Assembly: GCA_902776415.1 (NCBI GenBank)
Contig: CACYPY010000007.1
Coordinates: 1-46,138, forward strand
Length of the DNA: 46,138 nt
From: an uncultured Ruminobacter sp.
Lineage (GTDB): Bacteria > Pseudomonadota > Gammaproteobacteria > Enterobacterales > Succinivibrionaceae
Direction: 5' to 3'
Part shown: positions 1 through 8,776 of the stretch, piece by piece
Numbering within the stretch: the first letter of the stretch is position 1
Layout of the letters: every line of letters starts with the position of its first letter
Program-made: the position numbers and the translations under genes
Notes under the pieces: model-generated
The model's input: the letters and a program-made list of their open reading frames with translations, nothing else
Database searches by the model: none
Told to the model about the DNA's origin: nothing

Positions 1-162
1 ACCGCCATGAAGGATGCTTTGGATCAGCTTAAATCCCGTCATTACGGCGAAACCGTCCAGAATCTCAGGCTCATCCGGGCGGCAATGGTGATATCCCCGA
101 AGGATCGGAATCTGGCTGACTTCCGGGTACTGGAGGATGATACGAACAAAAAAGAACTGTGA
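1..162 (+). CDS. C-terminal fragment of PD-(D/E)XK nuclease/AAA-ATPase-like protein
   Basis: The frame is open from base 1 and ends at TGA 160-162, giving 53 residues; the rest lies outside the window. The residues match the extreme C-terminus of the gene at 45779-46138, differing at about 6 of the first 50 positions. That copy shows a PD-(D/E)XK-type core, so this one is assigned to the same family (AAA-ATPase-like protein with a C-terminal PDDEXK_9-type domain). The fragment contains the helix with the conserved Q-x6-Y spacing (QLKSRHY) that follows the nuclease core. Members are commonly multicopy in gut bacteria and their biological role is not established. The gene points rightward and converges with lptG. 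The family comes from resemblance; the function is unknown. Confidence 0.75.
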   Translation, partial: TAMKDALDQLKSRHYGETVQNLRLIRAAMVISPKDRNLADFRVLEDDTNKKEL

Positions 163-180
163 CAGGACGAAGGATTTTCG
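1..180 (+). repeat. Left arm of inverted repeat shared with 45751-45931
   Basis: Bases 1-150 match the reverse complement of 45782-45931 at roughly 138 of 150 positions by my count. Patchy similarity continues about 30 bases past the stop codon (shared GTGACA, GAAGG and TTTTCG blocks). The two arms are inverted and lie about 45.6 kb apart. The left arm is cut by the window edge, so its full length is unknown. Confidence 0.85.
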
Positions 181-441
181 GCTGAAGGAAGCATCCATTC
201 CCGGAAGAATTCCGGTTTCCTTATTTGCCGGAATATAAGCCTCTGAATATCGCCGGAGAGCTGTTCATGCGGCGGGAGATGACAGATCTCCCAGGTTCTG
301 ACGTTTCAGATTCTGAATCTCCGGGCTGTTTAAGGCCCCCGAAAAAAAAACGGTTTGACCTGGTCATCCCGGTCAGGTTCGCCACTCGCTCTTCTTTATT
401 CGCCATTTCCGCTGCATTCCGGCTGTTCTCTCTTCGGGCCG
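163..441. other. Hairpin-rich convergent intergenic region
   Basis: No credible gene is seen between the left-edge gene and the end of lptG. Several perfect inverted repeats lie close together: ATTCCGG/CCGGAAT at 209-215 and 228-234, GGGAGAT/ATCTCCC at 274-280 and 286-292, and the palindrome ATTCTGAAT near 309-317. None of these is followed by a T-run on the plus strand. The only U-tract is the A9 run at 342-350, which serves the minus strand. Confidence 0.6.
342..371 (-). terminator. Probable intrinsic terminator of lptFG
   Basis: On the minus strand a short interrupted stem (CGG, GA/AA internal loop, UGA, loop CCAGG, then UCA and CCG) is followed immediately by nine U residues. The stem is weak but the U-tract is long, and the position about 70 nt past the lptG stop is right for the end of the operon. 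Confidence 0.5.
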
Positions 442-1518
442 TCATGACGAGCTTCTTCTGAGAAGATATATTCCGATGGCCAGCATGAGAAGGGTCGGCA
501 GCACGGCGCACAGCACCGGAGGTATGCCCCAGAAAATGGTGAAAGGAGCCAGGATCTCGTTCACGGCATAAAATGCAAAGCCCACAATAATGCCCACCAC
601 CACCCGGGCCCCCATGGTGGCGCTTCTCAGAGGGCCGAACACGGTGCTGGCAGCCAGAAGCAGAATCGCCAGTGTCATAAAGGGAGCTATCAGCTTACGA
701 TAGAGATCCAGATAATAACGGTCCGCCTTCTGCCCGTTCTGGGTAATGTAGTCAATATAGCTGATGAGGCCCCGAATACTGAATTCATCGGCTCCCACGC
801 CCACCACATCCAGCTTCTCCGGTGTCAGATGAAGCTCCCAGTCCACAGCCTCGGGGAATTCCCTGAGCACCCGATCCGTACCGAAGGTATAGACGGAAAC
901 ATCGGTCATATGCCATTTTCCATCCTGCCAGATCCCCTTTTTGGCCACCATGTAACGCAAAAGCTGCTTGGGCAGGGTGTCGGAAAAATCATACCGGTAC
1001 ACGGCATCCAGAGAACCGTCGGTAAGCACTCTGGCAATGCTGATGAATGAATTTCCCTCCCGGAACCAGATACCACGGCTGGTTACTGCCACCTGACCTC
1101 CGGAAATGGCCGCCGTGTGCACGCTTTCCGCCTTCTTTTCGGTATCGGGCACCACAAATTCGCCCATCAGAAAAACTGCCATCACCACCGGAAGCAGCCA
1201 GAAGCAGGCAGCGGACACAATGCCGAGCCGGGATTTTCCAAGCCCCTGCATCACAATAAGTTCGGAGCTGGAGGCCAGATTGCCCAGGGCCAGCACCGTC
1301 CCTATCAGCACCCCCATGGGAAAAAACATGCAAATCTGCCCCGGTACCGTCCATGACACGTACTCGGCAATGGCTGCCATGTCATAGTCCCCGCGGCCCA
1401 CATTGCGAAGCTGATCCACAAATTTGATAAGAGATGACAGCGCCACCAGTCCCAGAGTGGAAGCACAGGCCCAGATCACGACATTCCGGCCGACATACCG
1501 GTCAACCACCTTAAACAT
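442..1518 (-). CDS. lptG: LPS export ABC transporter permease LptG
   Basis: LptG pairs with LptF to form the inner-membrane permease of LptB2FG, which extracts lipopolysaccharide from the inner membrane and passes it to LptC/LptA. The 358-residue protein (E. coli 360) has three N-terminal membrane segments, a periplasmic domain, and three C-terminal segments containing the family block FGPLRS-x2-MG-x-RVV near residue 294. I chose the ATG at 1518 because it gives the family's usual N-terminus (MFKVVDRYV) and has a GGAGGAG box just upstream; an upstream in-frame extension to 1596 lies inside lptF. The start overlaps the lptF stop by 8 bases, so the two are translationally coupled. A U-rich terminator follows at 342-371. 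Confidence 0.95.
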   Translation of the reverse strand: MFKVVDRYVGRNVVIWACASTLGLVALSSLIKFVDQLRNVGRGDYDMAAIAEYVSWTVPGQICMFFPMGVLIGTVLALGNLASSSELIVMQGLGKSRLGIVSAACFWLLPVVMAVFLMGEFVVPDTEKKAESVHTAAISGGQVAVTSRGIWFREGNSFISIARVLTDGSLDAVYRYDFSDTLPKQLLRYMVAKKGIWQDGKWHMTDVSVYTFGTDRVLREFPEAVDWELHLTPEKLDVVGVGADEFSIRGLISYIDYITQNGQKADRYYLDLYRKLIAPFMTLAILLLAASTVFGPLRSATMGARVVVGIIVGFAFYAVNEILAPFTIFWGIPPVLCAVLPTLLMLAIGIYLLRRSSS

Positions 1519-2707
1519 TGTCGCGTCTCCTCCGTTTGAAACGGCTTGCCAGTTTCCGGAAGCGCTCGGTATCCGCCAGGTTAAACGGAATTGCAAAAAG
1601 CAGAAGGTAAATCACCGGCAGCGCAAAAAGTCCCGGAATCAGGGAAATATGCCCCCGGGTCATGCCCGATTTAATGCCGAAGGCAAAAAGGTAATAGCTG
1701 AGATAAAACATAATGGCCGGAAGAACCTTAGCAAAACGGCCCTTTCGGGGATTTACCATGGACAGCGGCACCACCATTATCGAAAGCACCAGCACACTGA
1801 AAGGCTGCACGAAACGCCATTCCAGCTCGGCCTTTTCGGGAACCGTGGCAGTGCTTTTCATAAGTTCCCCGGTAGCCTTTGCCGAAACCTTTCCGGGCTC
1901 AAAGGTCTTCTGGGATTCCGGAATCAGCGCCGTGTATCTGTCAAAATACAGCACCTCAAACTGTCCGTCCTTTGACGGCCCCTCGTAGCGCAGTCCCGAT
2001 TTCAGAGTCAGCCACGGCAGAAAATTCTTGTCGTAGCGGAGCCGACCCTCGTTGGCAATAGTCACGGAAGGCGGGAGATTCCGGGCTTCATTACCCTGAC
2101 TCAGAATGTAAATCTGCTTCATGACATTTCCGGAGGAGGAATACCTGAGATGATCCGGAAGCTCACTGCCCAGCGCGGCTCCGGATTTGCGGTCTCCTCC
2201 GGAAAGCTCGCCGTCTTCCATGTCTTCAATATAAATGACATTGTCCATGAGATTCAGAAAACGGCCGCTGTCCAGAGAAAACATGGCGGGATCCTTTCTG
2301 GCGCTGTCAATAATCTCCAGGGATTTGGATTCGCACCAGGGAGCCAGGAAGGTGGTGCAGACCCCGTTAATTCCGGCGGTAATAAGCGCCAGAAACAGCA
2401 CTATTCCCAGAATCCGGTTCTGGGAATAGCCCACGGAACGCATCACCACCATCTCGCTCTGAGAACAGAGATTACCCATGGTCAGGAGAATCGCCAGAAA
2501 CAGGGACAAAGGCAGCATGAAATTTGCCATGGTGGGAACAGCCAGACTCATCAGCTGTGTTACCAGCTCGGCCGGAATTTTTCCGCGGGAGGCGTGACTG
2601 ATAAAACGGATAAAGGACTGACTCATGAAAATCAGCATTAATATGCTGAAAATTACCAGCTGGGTCTTCAGCGTATTTTTGAGTATGTATTTTGAAATGG
2701 TATTCAC
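1511..2707 (-). CDS. lptF: LPS export ABC transporter permease LptF
   Basis: LptF is the partner permease of LptG in the LPS extraction complex. It has the six-transmembrane layout with a central periplasmic beta-jellyroll and the conserved VVPLS-x-VNPRKGR segment before the last helices. The GTG at 2707 starts the protein one residue before the E. coli N-terminus (NTISKYILKNTLKTQ aligns with the E. coli start) and gives 398 residues. An in-frame TTG at 2743 would add 12 residues; neither start has a strong ribosome-binding site. The protein is about 30 residues longer than E. coli LptF, mostly in the periplasmic part. Here the pair lies downstream of holB, not opposite pepA as in E. coli. 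Confidence 0.93.
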   Translation of the reverse strand: MNTISKYILKNTLKTQLVIFSILMLIFMSQSFIRFISHASRGKIPAELVTQLMSLAVPTMANFMLPLSLFLAILLTMGNLCSQSEMVVMRSVGYSQNRILGIVLFLALITAGINGVCTTFLAPWCESKSLEIIDSARKDPAMFSLDSGRFLNLMDNVIYIEDMEDGELSGGDRKSGAALGSELPDHLRYSSSGNVMKQIYILSQGNEARNLPPSVTIANEGRLRYDKNFLPWLTLKSGLRYEGPSKDGQFEVLYFDRYTALIPESQKTFEPGKVSAKATGELMKSTATVPEKAELEWRFVQPFSVLVLSIMVVPLSMVNPRKGRFAKVLPAIMFYLSYYLFAFGIKSGMTRGHISLIPGLFALPVIYLLLFAIPFNLADTERFRKLASRFKRRRRDNV

Positions 2708-2787
2708 AAAGGCAGACTCAGCAATAATTACAAGGATCGGCAAACACCGGATTCCGTTTCCGGCGCCGGGATTCTCCCCCGCACAGC

Positions 2788-2816
2788 ATTATAACCTTTT
2801 TATGCCGGATTTTTAC
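2788..2816 (-). promoter_or_regulatory. Candidate lptFG promoter
   Basis: A perfect minus-strand TATAAT lies at 2788-2793, just past the holB stop, with a weak -35 (GTAAAA at 2811-2816) at 17-bp spacing. Transcription would begin near 2781, leaving a leader of about 70 nt before the GTG at 2707. Readthrough from mltG-tmk-holB is also possible because no terminator is seen after holB. Confidence 0.45.
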
Positions 2817-3774
2817 CTGTCAGAAGCTCCAGCCAGGCGGATATCTGCAGCCCCCTGATATGGGAAAACTGATTACTGCGGACCATTTTCAGATCATTAA
2901 GTCTCTTAATGCCCTGCTGCACGGAATCGGGATCCAGTTCGGCCACCCGGGATGCCAGTTCGGGATACGGCCCCAGAAATACCAGATCCTGGCTGCCGGC
3001 TCCTGTCTCCAGCATCAGGGCATCCCGCAGAATGCCATAGAAGAAGGAACATATGAGTTCCCGGCTTTCCAGCTCCGTCAAAAGGTAATCCGCGAGGTCC
3101 GGAACGGAACAGCTTCCGGAAAGGACACTGTTCAGGCGTTCCAGTGCCTGGCGAAACTTGTCCCCGGTACCGTTCGCGGCATACTCGGCGGCTTTGAGAG
3201 GCGAATGGCCGCTGATAAAGATTTCCACCCGGAAGTCCTGCTCCCGGCCGGTTTCCTTCCTGACAAATTCCTGCAGCTCCTGCATCCCCGGCACCAGCAC
3301 CGAAATCTTCATGGTCCGGCTCAGAATCGTGGGGAGCAGATTTCTGACATTTCCAGTGGTCAGGATAATCAGGCTTTCTGCCGGAGGCTCCTCCAGCGTT
3401 TTCAGAAGCGCGTTGGCCGCCGGCTCTGTCATCCTGTCAGCTTCGGGGATAAGGAGAGCTTTGCCGTGATCGTTGGTGGAGGTCTTTTCCATGGCGGATA
3501 TTCCCTGACGGATTTCGTCAATCCCGATGGTGCCGGACGGTCCTCCGGAAATCACGGTCATGTCCGGATGCCCGGAAGCCCGGAACATGCTGCAGGAATG
3601 GCAGGAGCACCCGTCCGTACGATCTCCGGTACACAGGAAGCGCCTGGCCATTTCCGTCGCAAGATCGGTACCGCCAAGTCCCGCAGCCGCAGTAATCAGA
3701 AGAGCATGGGGCAGGCGGTTTCTTTCCTGCATTTCGGAAAACACCCGGAGAGCAGGAATCAGCCAGCTATGCAT
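2800..3774 (-). CDS. holB: DNA polymerase III subunit delta'
   Basis: HolB (delta') is the stator subunit of the clamp loader that places the beta sliding clamp on primed DNA. The 324 residues (E. coli 334) begin MHSWLIPAL and include HALLITAAAGLGG, a P-loop-like segment lacking the catalytic lysine, as expected for delta', which does not hydrolyse ATP. Next comes a four-cysteine zinc cluster (CTGDRTDGCSCHSC) near residues 48-61, then ANALLKTLEEPP and the SRT variant of the sensor motif. The ATG at 3774 overlaps the end of tmk by 16 bases. The order mltG-tmk-holB is conserved in gammaproteobacteria. Confidence 0.95.
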   Translation of the reverse strand: MHSWLIPALRVFSEMQERNRLPHALLITAAAGLGGTDLATEMARRFLCTGDRTDGCSCHSCSMFRASGHPDMTVISGGPSGTIGIDEIRQGISAMEKTSTNDHGKALLIPEADRMTEPAANALLKTLEEPPAESLIILTTGNVRNLLPTILSRTMKISVLVPGMQELQEFVRKETGREQDFRVEIFISGHSPLKAAEYAANGTGDKFRQALERLNSVLSGSCSVPDLADYLLTELESRELICSFFYGILRDALMLETGAGSQDLVFLGPYPELASRVAELDPDSVQQGIKRLNDLKMVRSNQFSHIRGLQISAWLELLTGKNPA

Positions 3775-4403
3775 TTTGACTCCAGAATTGCCCTGATATC
3801 AGCCCTGACCTCTGCAAAATCCCGATCCGCACGTACCAGTGCCATTCTGTCAGGATGCTTTTCACATTCATCGAGGAATACCTTGCGGACTCTTTCAAAA
3901 AAATCCCGATCCTCCTGCTCAAACCGGTCCAGGTCGCCCCGCTTTCCGGCCCTGACAAGGCCCTTTTCGGGAGGAATATCCATCAGAATGGTAAGGTCCG
4001 GATAAAAATCTCCCAGGACGGCATTGCGAATACTCCCGATAAGCTCCCGGGGAATCCCCCGGCCGCCTCCCTGATATGCCAGGGTCGAAAGATCATGACG
4101 ATCCCCCACCACATACTTCCCGGCCTCCAGCGCCGGCATAATCACCGTCTTTACCAGCTGGGCCCGGGCGGCATACATCAGAAGAAGCTCCGCCTCGGAA
4201 CAGAGAATGTCATCCTTCCGGATATCCTTGAGAATTGTTCTGATATCCTCGGCAATCGGGGTGCCGCCCGGTTCCCTGGTTCTGACAATATCTTCGTCTT
4301 TGACCCCCTTTTCCCTGAGATAGTCCACTATTTCGGCAGCCATGGTGCTTTTTCCGGCCCCTTCACCGCCTTCAACGACTATAAAACGTCCTTTTTTCAT
4401 CAT
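3759..4403 (-). CDS. tmk: Thymidylate kinase
   Basis: Tmk phosphorylates dTMP to dTDP, the last specific step of dTTP synthesis. The Walker A motif GGEGAGKST sits near the N-terminus, followed by the TREPGGTPIAE block, the DRHDLST motif and the QGGGRGI lid region, all as in E. coli Tmk. The ATG at 4403 (with a second ATG next to it at 4400) gives 214 or 213 residues against 213 in E. coli, and CAGGA lies about seven bases upstream. An in-frame TTG at 4421 overlaps the mltG stop as TTGA but would add residues not seen in the family. The gene is coupled to mltG upstream and holB downstream. Confidence 0.95.
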   Translation of the reverse strand: MMKKGRFIVVEGGEGAGKSTMAAEIVDYLREKGVKDEDIVRTREPGGTPIAEDIRTILKDIRKDDILCSEAELLLMYAARAQLVKTVIMPALEAGKYVVGDRHDLSTLAYQGGGRGIPRELIGSIRNAVLGDFYPDLTILMDIPPEKGLVRAGKRGDLDRFEQEDRDFFERVRKVFLDECEKHPDRMALVRADRDFAEVRADIRAILESKCIAG

Positions 4404-4417
4404 TCCTGCATCCTGTG

Positions 4418-5557
4418 TCAATTGCTGCCGGCGGTTCCTGCGTTTCCGGAATCCCCGACACTGCTCTCCGAAACAGTATCCGGCACGGATTCGGAAGATC
4501 CCGTCCCGCCCTGAAGTTCTCCGGCATGCTCGCTTTTATATTCCCTGACCGCCCGGCGGTATTCCTGAACCGCCTTTCTGTGGGAGCTGTCATCCCGGGA
4601 AAAAATATGTCCCTCCCTGCTGTCCGGGCCCCGGGCCACAAAAAACAGGTAATCCGTGGCATCCGGATGCAGCGCCGCCCTGATGGCATCCCGGCCCGGA
4701 GCCGCTATCGGAGTGGGAGGCAGCCCTTCGATAATGTAGGTATTGTATGGATTGCGGTCCTCCAGAAAACTCCGGTAAATCTTTCCCTGATACCGATCCC
4801 CCACCCCGTATATCACCGTGGGATCCGTCTGCAGCTTCATCCCCTTTCTGAGCCGGTTTACAAATACCGAGGCAATCTGAGGCCTTTCCTCTCTCACGGC
4901 TGATTCCTTCTCGATAATGGAAGCCATAACCAGAGCCTCATAGGCCGAGCTGTAGGGAAGATTTTCATCCCGGGACTGCCATTCCTGCTCCAGAAATGAT
5001 TTTTCGGCCTCATAAGCCCTTTTGAGAACTGAAACGTCCGAATCCCCCAGCCGGAACTGGTAGGTATCTGCCAGAAAAAGCCCCTCGGGATTCGGATGAT
5101 CACCGATGCCGAGAATTTCCGGAAGGTCCTCCGGGCGGGTTTCGGCCGGCAGGGAATGCACCAGCTTTTCGGAAGCCCTGAGAACCGCCAGCATGTCCTT
5201 TACCCGGGTTCCCTCCACAAAGGTAATCTGATAGCTCTTTTCCCGGCCCGACAGAATAATTGCCAAAACCTGCCGCACTCCGGCTCCGGGGGGAATTTCA
5301 TAGGTTCCGGCCTTAAGCTGTGTAAGTCCGGGATTCTGCCGGAGCCAGAGCCGGAGCACCCTGCTGTCAAAACGGTCATTAAAAAGCTCTCTGATAACCC
5401 CTCCTGCATTTTCGCCGCGGTTTACGGTAACCAGAACCGGTTCGGCATTGGCGGTTCTGGAAAATTCGATGCTGCCAAACTGCCAGGTCAGAAAAAAACA
5501 GGCGAGAATGGCCGTCATGGCAAGGCACAGAATCAGAAAACCACAGATAAAACGCAT
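4418..5557 (-). CDS. mltG: Endolytic murein transglycosylase MltG
   Basis: MltG (YceG) cleaves nascent glycan strands at the inner membrane and is thought to set strand length or terminate polymerisation. One N-terminal membrane segment (about residues 5-25) precedes a LysM-like region and the YceG domain. The catalytic glutamate lies in ASIIEKES near residue 214 (E. coli Glu218), followed by LQTDPTVIYG and YNTY. The ATG at 5557 has a clear AGGAG box nine bases upstream. The TTG at 5635 that opens the longer frame sits on the -10 box of the putative promoter and cannot be the start. The predicted 379 residues exceed the E. coli 340 through an acidic, serine-rich low-complexity tail (about the last 40 residues). 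Confidence 0.93.
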   Translation of the reverse strand: MRFICGFLILCLAMTAILACFFLTWQFGSIEFSRTANAEPVLVTVNRGENAGGVIRELFNDRFDSRVLRLWLRQNPGLTQLKAGTYEIPPGAGVRQVLAIILSGREKSYQITFVEGTRVKDMLAVLRASEKLVHSLPAETRPEDLPEILGIGDHPNPEGLFLADTYQFRLGDSDVSVLKRAYEAEKSFLEQEWQSRDENLPYSSAYEALVMASIIEKESAVREERPQIASVFVNRLRKGMKLQTDPTVIYGVGDRYQGKIYRSFLEDRNPYNTYIIEGLPPTPIAAPGRDAIRAALHPDATDYLFFVARGPDSREGHIFSRDDSSHRKAVQEYRRAVREYKSEHAGELQGGTGSSESVPDTVSESSVGDSGNAGTAGSN

Positions 5558-5634
5558 AAGGGAACTCCTGGAAAAATCCCCCGGCCCGGAACTCCTGAAA
5601 AGACAGTTCATAAAACCGGAGACGGCATTCCTCA

Positions 5635-5640
5635 ATTATA
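5635..5640 (-). promoter_or_regulatory. -10 element upstream of mltG-tmk-holB
   Basis: A perfect minus-strand TATAAT, preceded by TG, lies 78 nt upstream of the chosen mltG start. No good -35 is seen at 17 bp, so this may be an activator-dependent or TG-assisted promoter. Confidence 0.5.
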
Positions 5641-5818
5641 CACTGATTGCCAAAGTCTTTATGTTTTCCGGGAATTCCCCGGGCACTCTTCAAAAAGTGA
5701 AGCCCAAACAGCTTGCGGGGGCAGAAACATCCCGAAAGGCTTCGTCAGCACTCCCGTTAATGCCGCCCTGAATAAGATTTTCAGGTCTCCGGAAACATTC
5801 TTGCGCTTTTCGGACATG

Positions 5819-5847
5819 AAAAAAAGCGGAACAGGTCATGCTCCGCT
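5819..5847 (-). terminator. Intrinsic terminator of valS
   Basis: On the minus strand a perfect 6-bp stem (AGCGGA/TCCGCT, 11-nt loop) is followed by a run of U residues overlapping the seven A's at 5819-5825 of the plus strand. It lies about 55 nt past the valS stop and separates valS from the mltG promoter. I see nothing else between 5641 and 5818. Confidence 0.8.
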
Positions 5848-5902
5848 CATTCAGAAGCCGTCCGGTAATCCGAAACGGCTTTGAATTGTTTTCGTCCCGA
5901 AA

Positions 5903-8776
5903 TCAGAGACTCTCAATCATTTTAAGCTGTTCTCGGAGCTTGACAAGACTCTCCTCAAAACCGGGAAGCTTCGCTTTTTCCTTCTCGATCACCTGAGCCG
6001 GAGCCTTGGAGGTAAATGCCGGATTCTCCAGTTTGGCGTTAACCCGGGCGATCTCAGCCTCCACATAGGAAATTTCCTTGCGGATTCTGACGAGCTCGGC
6101 CTCCTTGTTCAGAACCCCTGCTGCCGGGAAGAGGATTTCACTGCGGCCCACAATAACGGCTGTTACCGGAGGCAGATCCCCGTCAGCCGGGAATACCGAT
6201 TCCAGATTGGCCAGGGCATTAACAAATTCGGAATTTCTGTTAATGATGTCAATTTCGGAAGCATCACCTCTCATAAACGGACTCAGTTTCTGAGCCGGGG
6301 AAAGATTCTTTTCAGCACGGAAATTGCGCACCGTAACCACAAAATCCTTGATGTAATCAAGTTCCCTGAGAGCCACGGCATCTGCCGGGTAATCGGAAGT
6401 CTCGGGATAAGCCTTCAGCATTATGGTATCGCCCTCACGATAATCCGGACATACCAGGGGAGCCACTGACCGGTATATTTCCTCGGTGATGAACGGCATT
6501 ATCGGATGAGCCAGTCTCAGAGTTACCTCCAGCACCTCCAGAAGATTGTACAATGCGGCATTCTTCTGCTTTTCGGTACCGAATCCGGAGGTAGGATTTT
6601 TGGCCCAGAGAATAGGCTTGGTAAGTTCGATATACCAGTCGCAGAGCTCATTCCAGATAAACTCGTAAAGAGCTGCGGCAGCCAAATCGAAACGATAGCT
6701 CTCAAAGGCGGCTCTGACCTCTCCGATGCATCCGGAAAGCTTGCTTCTGATATAGCGATCGGCCAGCGTATAATCAGCGGGCTCGGGCTTTCTCAGGGTC
6801 TTCCCCTCGGCATTCATAAGAACATAGCGACTGGCATTCCAAAGCTTGTTGCAGAAATTCCGGTAGCCCTCAAGACGCTTCATGTCCCAGTTGATATCAC
6901 GACCGGTGGAAGCCAGTGCCGCCAGAGTGAACCTGAGCGCATCGGTACCATGAGCGTCAATACCGTTCGGAAACTGCTTTTCGGTTCTTTTGGCAATCTT
7001 CTGGGCTTTCTGGGGCTGCATCATGTTTTTGGTGCGCTTTTCCAGAAGTCCGGCAAGATTAATGCCGTCAATCATGTCCAGAGGATCCAGTACATTTCCC
7101 TTGGACTTGCTCATTTTCTGGCCTTCCTCGTCGCGGATAAGGCCGGTCACATACACCTTGCGGAACGGTACCTGGGGATTCCCGTCGCTGTCCTTGATGA
7201 AGTGCATGGTCATCATGATCATTCTGGCCACCCAGAAGAAGATAATGTCAAAACCGGTGACCAGCACATTCGTAGGATGGAACATTTCCAGTTCCGGAGT
7301 CTTCTCCGGCCAGCCCAGAGTGGAGAAGGTCCAGAGTCCTGAAGAAAACCAGGTATCGAGCACATCCTCATCCTGTCTGAGCACCGTATCGGCACTCAGA
7401 TGGTTCTGCTGTCTCACCTCATCCTCGCTGTGAGCCACATAAACCCGGCCGCTCTCGTCATACCAGGCGGGAATCCGATGTCCCCACCACAGCTGCCGGG
7501 AAATGCACCAGTCACGGATATCCCGCATCCAGGAGAAATACATGTTCTCATACTGCTTCGGAACAAACTGGATATCTCCCTTCTCCACCGCCTCAATGGC
7601 AGGCTTTGCCAGAATGGCGGCCCGCACATACCACTGATCGGTAAGCATGGGCTCGATGGGCACCCCGCCGCGATCGCCATAAGGCTGCATCAGGGTATGA
7701 TCCTCAATCTTAACGAGAAGTCCCGCTTCCTTAAGATCCTGCACCATGGCCTCGCGGGCTTCATAGCGATCCATGCCGCGATACCTGGCCGGAAGCTCAG
7801 TACTGTAGGCATCGGAAGGTTCGCCGTTGACATTGAACACCTCAGCCTCGTTCCTGATTCTGGCATCCTCGGTAAGGACGTTGATCATCGGAAGGGCATG
7901 TCTCTTGCCAACTTCGTTATCGTTAAAGTCATGAGCCGGGGTAATCTTCACGCAGCCGGTGCCCTTGGTCATATCGGCATGATCATCGCCGATTACCGGA
8001 ATTTCGCGACCAACCAGAGGAAGAACCACCTTTGCCCCGATAAGATCGCGGTACCGGGGATCCGCGCTGTTGACAGCCACTGCGGTATCACCCAGCAGGG
8101 TTTCCGGACGGGTAGTGGCCACTACCAGATAGTCAAGGCCTTCCGCAGTCTTGCGGCCATCGGCCAGGGGATAGCGGATATGCCACATGGAACCCCTGAT
8201 TTCGCGGTTCTCCACCTCCAGATCGCTGATGGCGGTGCGCAACTTGGGATCCCAGTTAACAAGACGCTTGCCGCGATAGATTAGGTCTTCCTGATAGAGC
8301 CGGATAAACACCTCCTGCACAGCCCGGGACAGCCCCTCGTCCATGGTGAAACGCTCTCTGTCCCAGTCAACGGAATCACCAAGACGACGCATCTGTCTCG
8401 TAATGGTGCCGCCGGACTCCTCCTTCCATTCCCAGATTTTGTTTATAAAGGCATCACGGCCGTAATCCTGTCTGGTTTTTCCTTCCTCGGCTGCAATCTT
8501 CCTTTCAACCACCATCTGAGTGGCAATGCCGGCATGATCGGTTCCGGCCTGCCAGAGGGTATTGTCACCCAGCATTCTGTGATAACGGATCAGAATATCC
8601 ATAATGGTCTGCTGGAAAGCATGCCCCATATGAAGAGAACCGGTCACATTGGGCGGAGGCAGACAGATGCTGTAGGAAGGACGCGAGGCATCCATGCTGG
8701 GCTTGAAATATCCGGATTTTTCCCATTCCTCGTAAATAGCCTTCTCTATTGCACTGGGGTTATATGTTTTTTCCAT
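5903..8776 (-). CDS. valS: Valine-tRNA ligase
   Basis: ValS charges tRNA-Val and hydrolyses mischarged threonine. The 957 residues (E. coli 951) carry the class I HIGH signature as HMGH at residues 49-52 in [13 protein letters not shown]. The CP1 editing domain contains [15 protein letters not shown], and KMSKS lies near residue 555 in [14 protein letters not shown]. The anticodon-binding domain follows, ending in the family's C-terminal coiled coil rich in E, K and A (about the last 70 residues). The ATG at 8776 gives the standard N-terminus [11 protein letters not shown]. In E. coli valS follows pepA-holC near lptFG; here neither pepA nor holC is present and mltG-tmk-holB occupies the place between valS and lptFG. 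Confidence 0.97.
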   Translation of the reverse strand: MEKTYNPSAIEKAIYEEWEKSGYFKPSMDASRPSYSICLPPPNVTGSLHMGHAFQQTIMDILIRYHRMLGDNTLWQAGTDHAGIATQMVVERKIAAEEGKTRQDYGRDAFINKIWEWKEESGGTITRQMRRLGDSVDWDRERFTMDEGLSRAVQEVFIRLYQEDLIYRGKRLVNWDPKLRTAISDLEVENREIRGSMWHIRYPLADGRKTAEGLDYLVVATTRPETLLGDTAVAVNSADPRYRDLIGAKVVLPLVGREIPVIGDDHADMTKGTGCVKITPAHDFNDNEVGKRHALPMINVLTEDARIRNEAEVFNVNGEPSDAYSTELPARYRGMDRYEAREAMVQDLKEAGLLVKIEDHTLMQPYGDRGGVPIEPMLTDQWYVRAAILAKPAIEAVEKGDIQFVPKQYENMYFSWMRDIRDWCISRQLWWGHRIPAWYDESGRVYVAHSEDEVRQQNHLSADTVLRQDEDVLDTWFSSGLWTFSTLGWPEKTPELEMFHPTNVLVTGFDIIFFWVARMIMMTMHFIKDSDGNPQVPFRKVYVTGLIRDEEGQKMSKSKGNVLDPLDMIDGINLAGLLEKRTKNMMQPQKAQKIAKRTEKQFPNGIDAHGTDALRFTLAALASTGRDINWDMKRLEGYRNFCNKLWNASRYVLMNAEGKTLRKPEPADYTLADRYIRSKLSGCIGEVRAAFESYRFDLAAAALYEFIWNELCDWYIELTKPILWAKNPTSGFGTEKQKNAALYNLLEVLEVTLRLAHPIMPFITEEIYRSVAPLVCPDYREGDTIMLKAYPETSDYPADAVALRELDYIKDFVVTVRNFRAEKNLSPAQKLSPFMRGDASEIDIINRNSEFVNALANLESVFPADGDLPPVTAVIVGRSEILFPAAGVLNKEAELVRIRKEISYVEAEIARVNAKLENPAFTSKAPAQVIEKEKAKLPGFEESLVKLREQLKMIESL

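Noticed and set aside
221..445. 74-codon minus-strand frame starting with an ATGA overlap at the lptG stop
   Set aside because: The overlap suggests coupling, but the frame runs through the lptG terminator and the hairpin cluster, and its product is basic and low-complexity without a recognised family.
4401..4421. TTG start of tmk overlapping the mltG stop as TTGA
   Set aside because: It adds residues absent from the family, while ATG codons at 4403 and 4400 have a ribosome-binding site and give the usual length.
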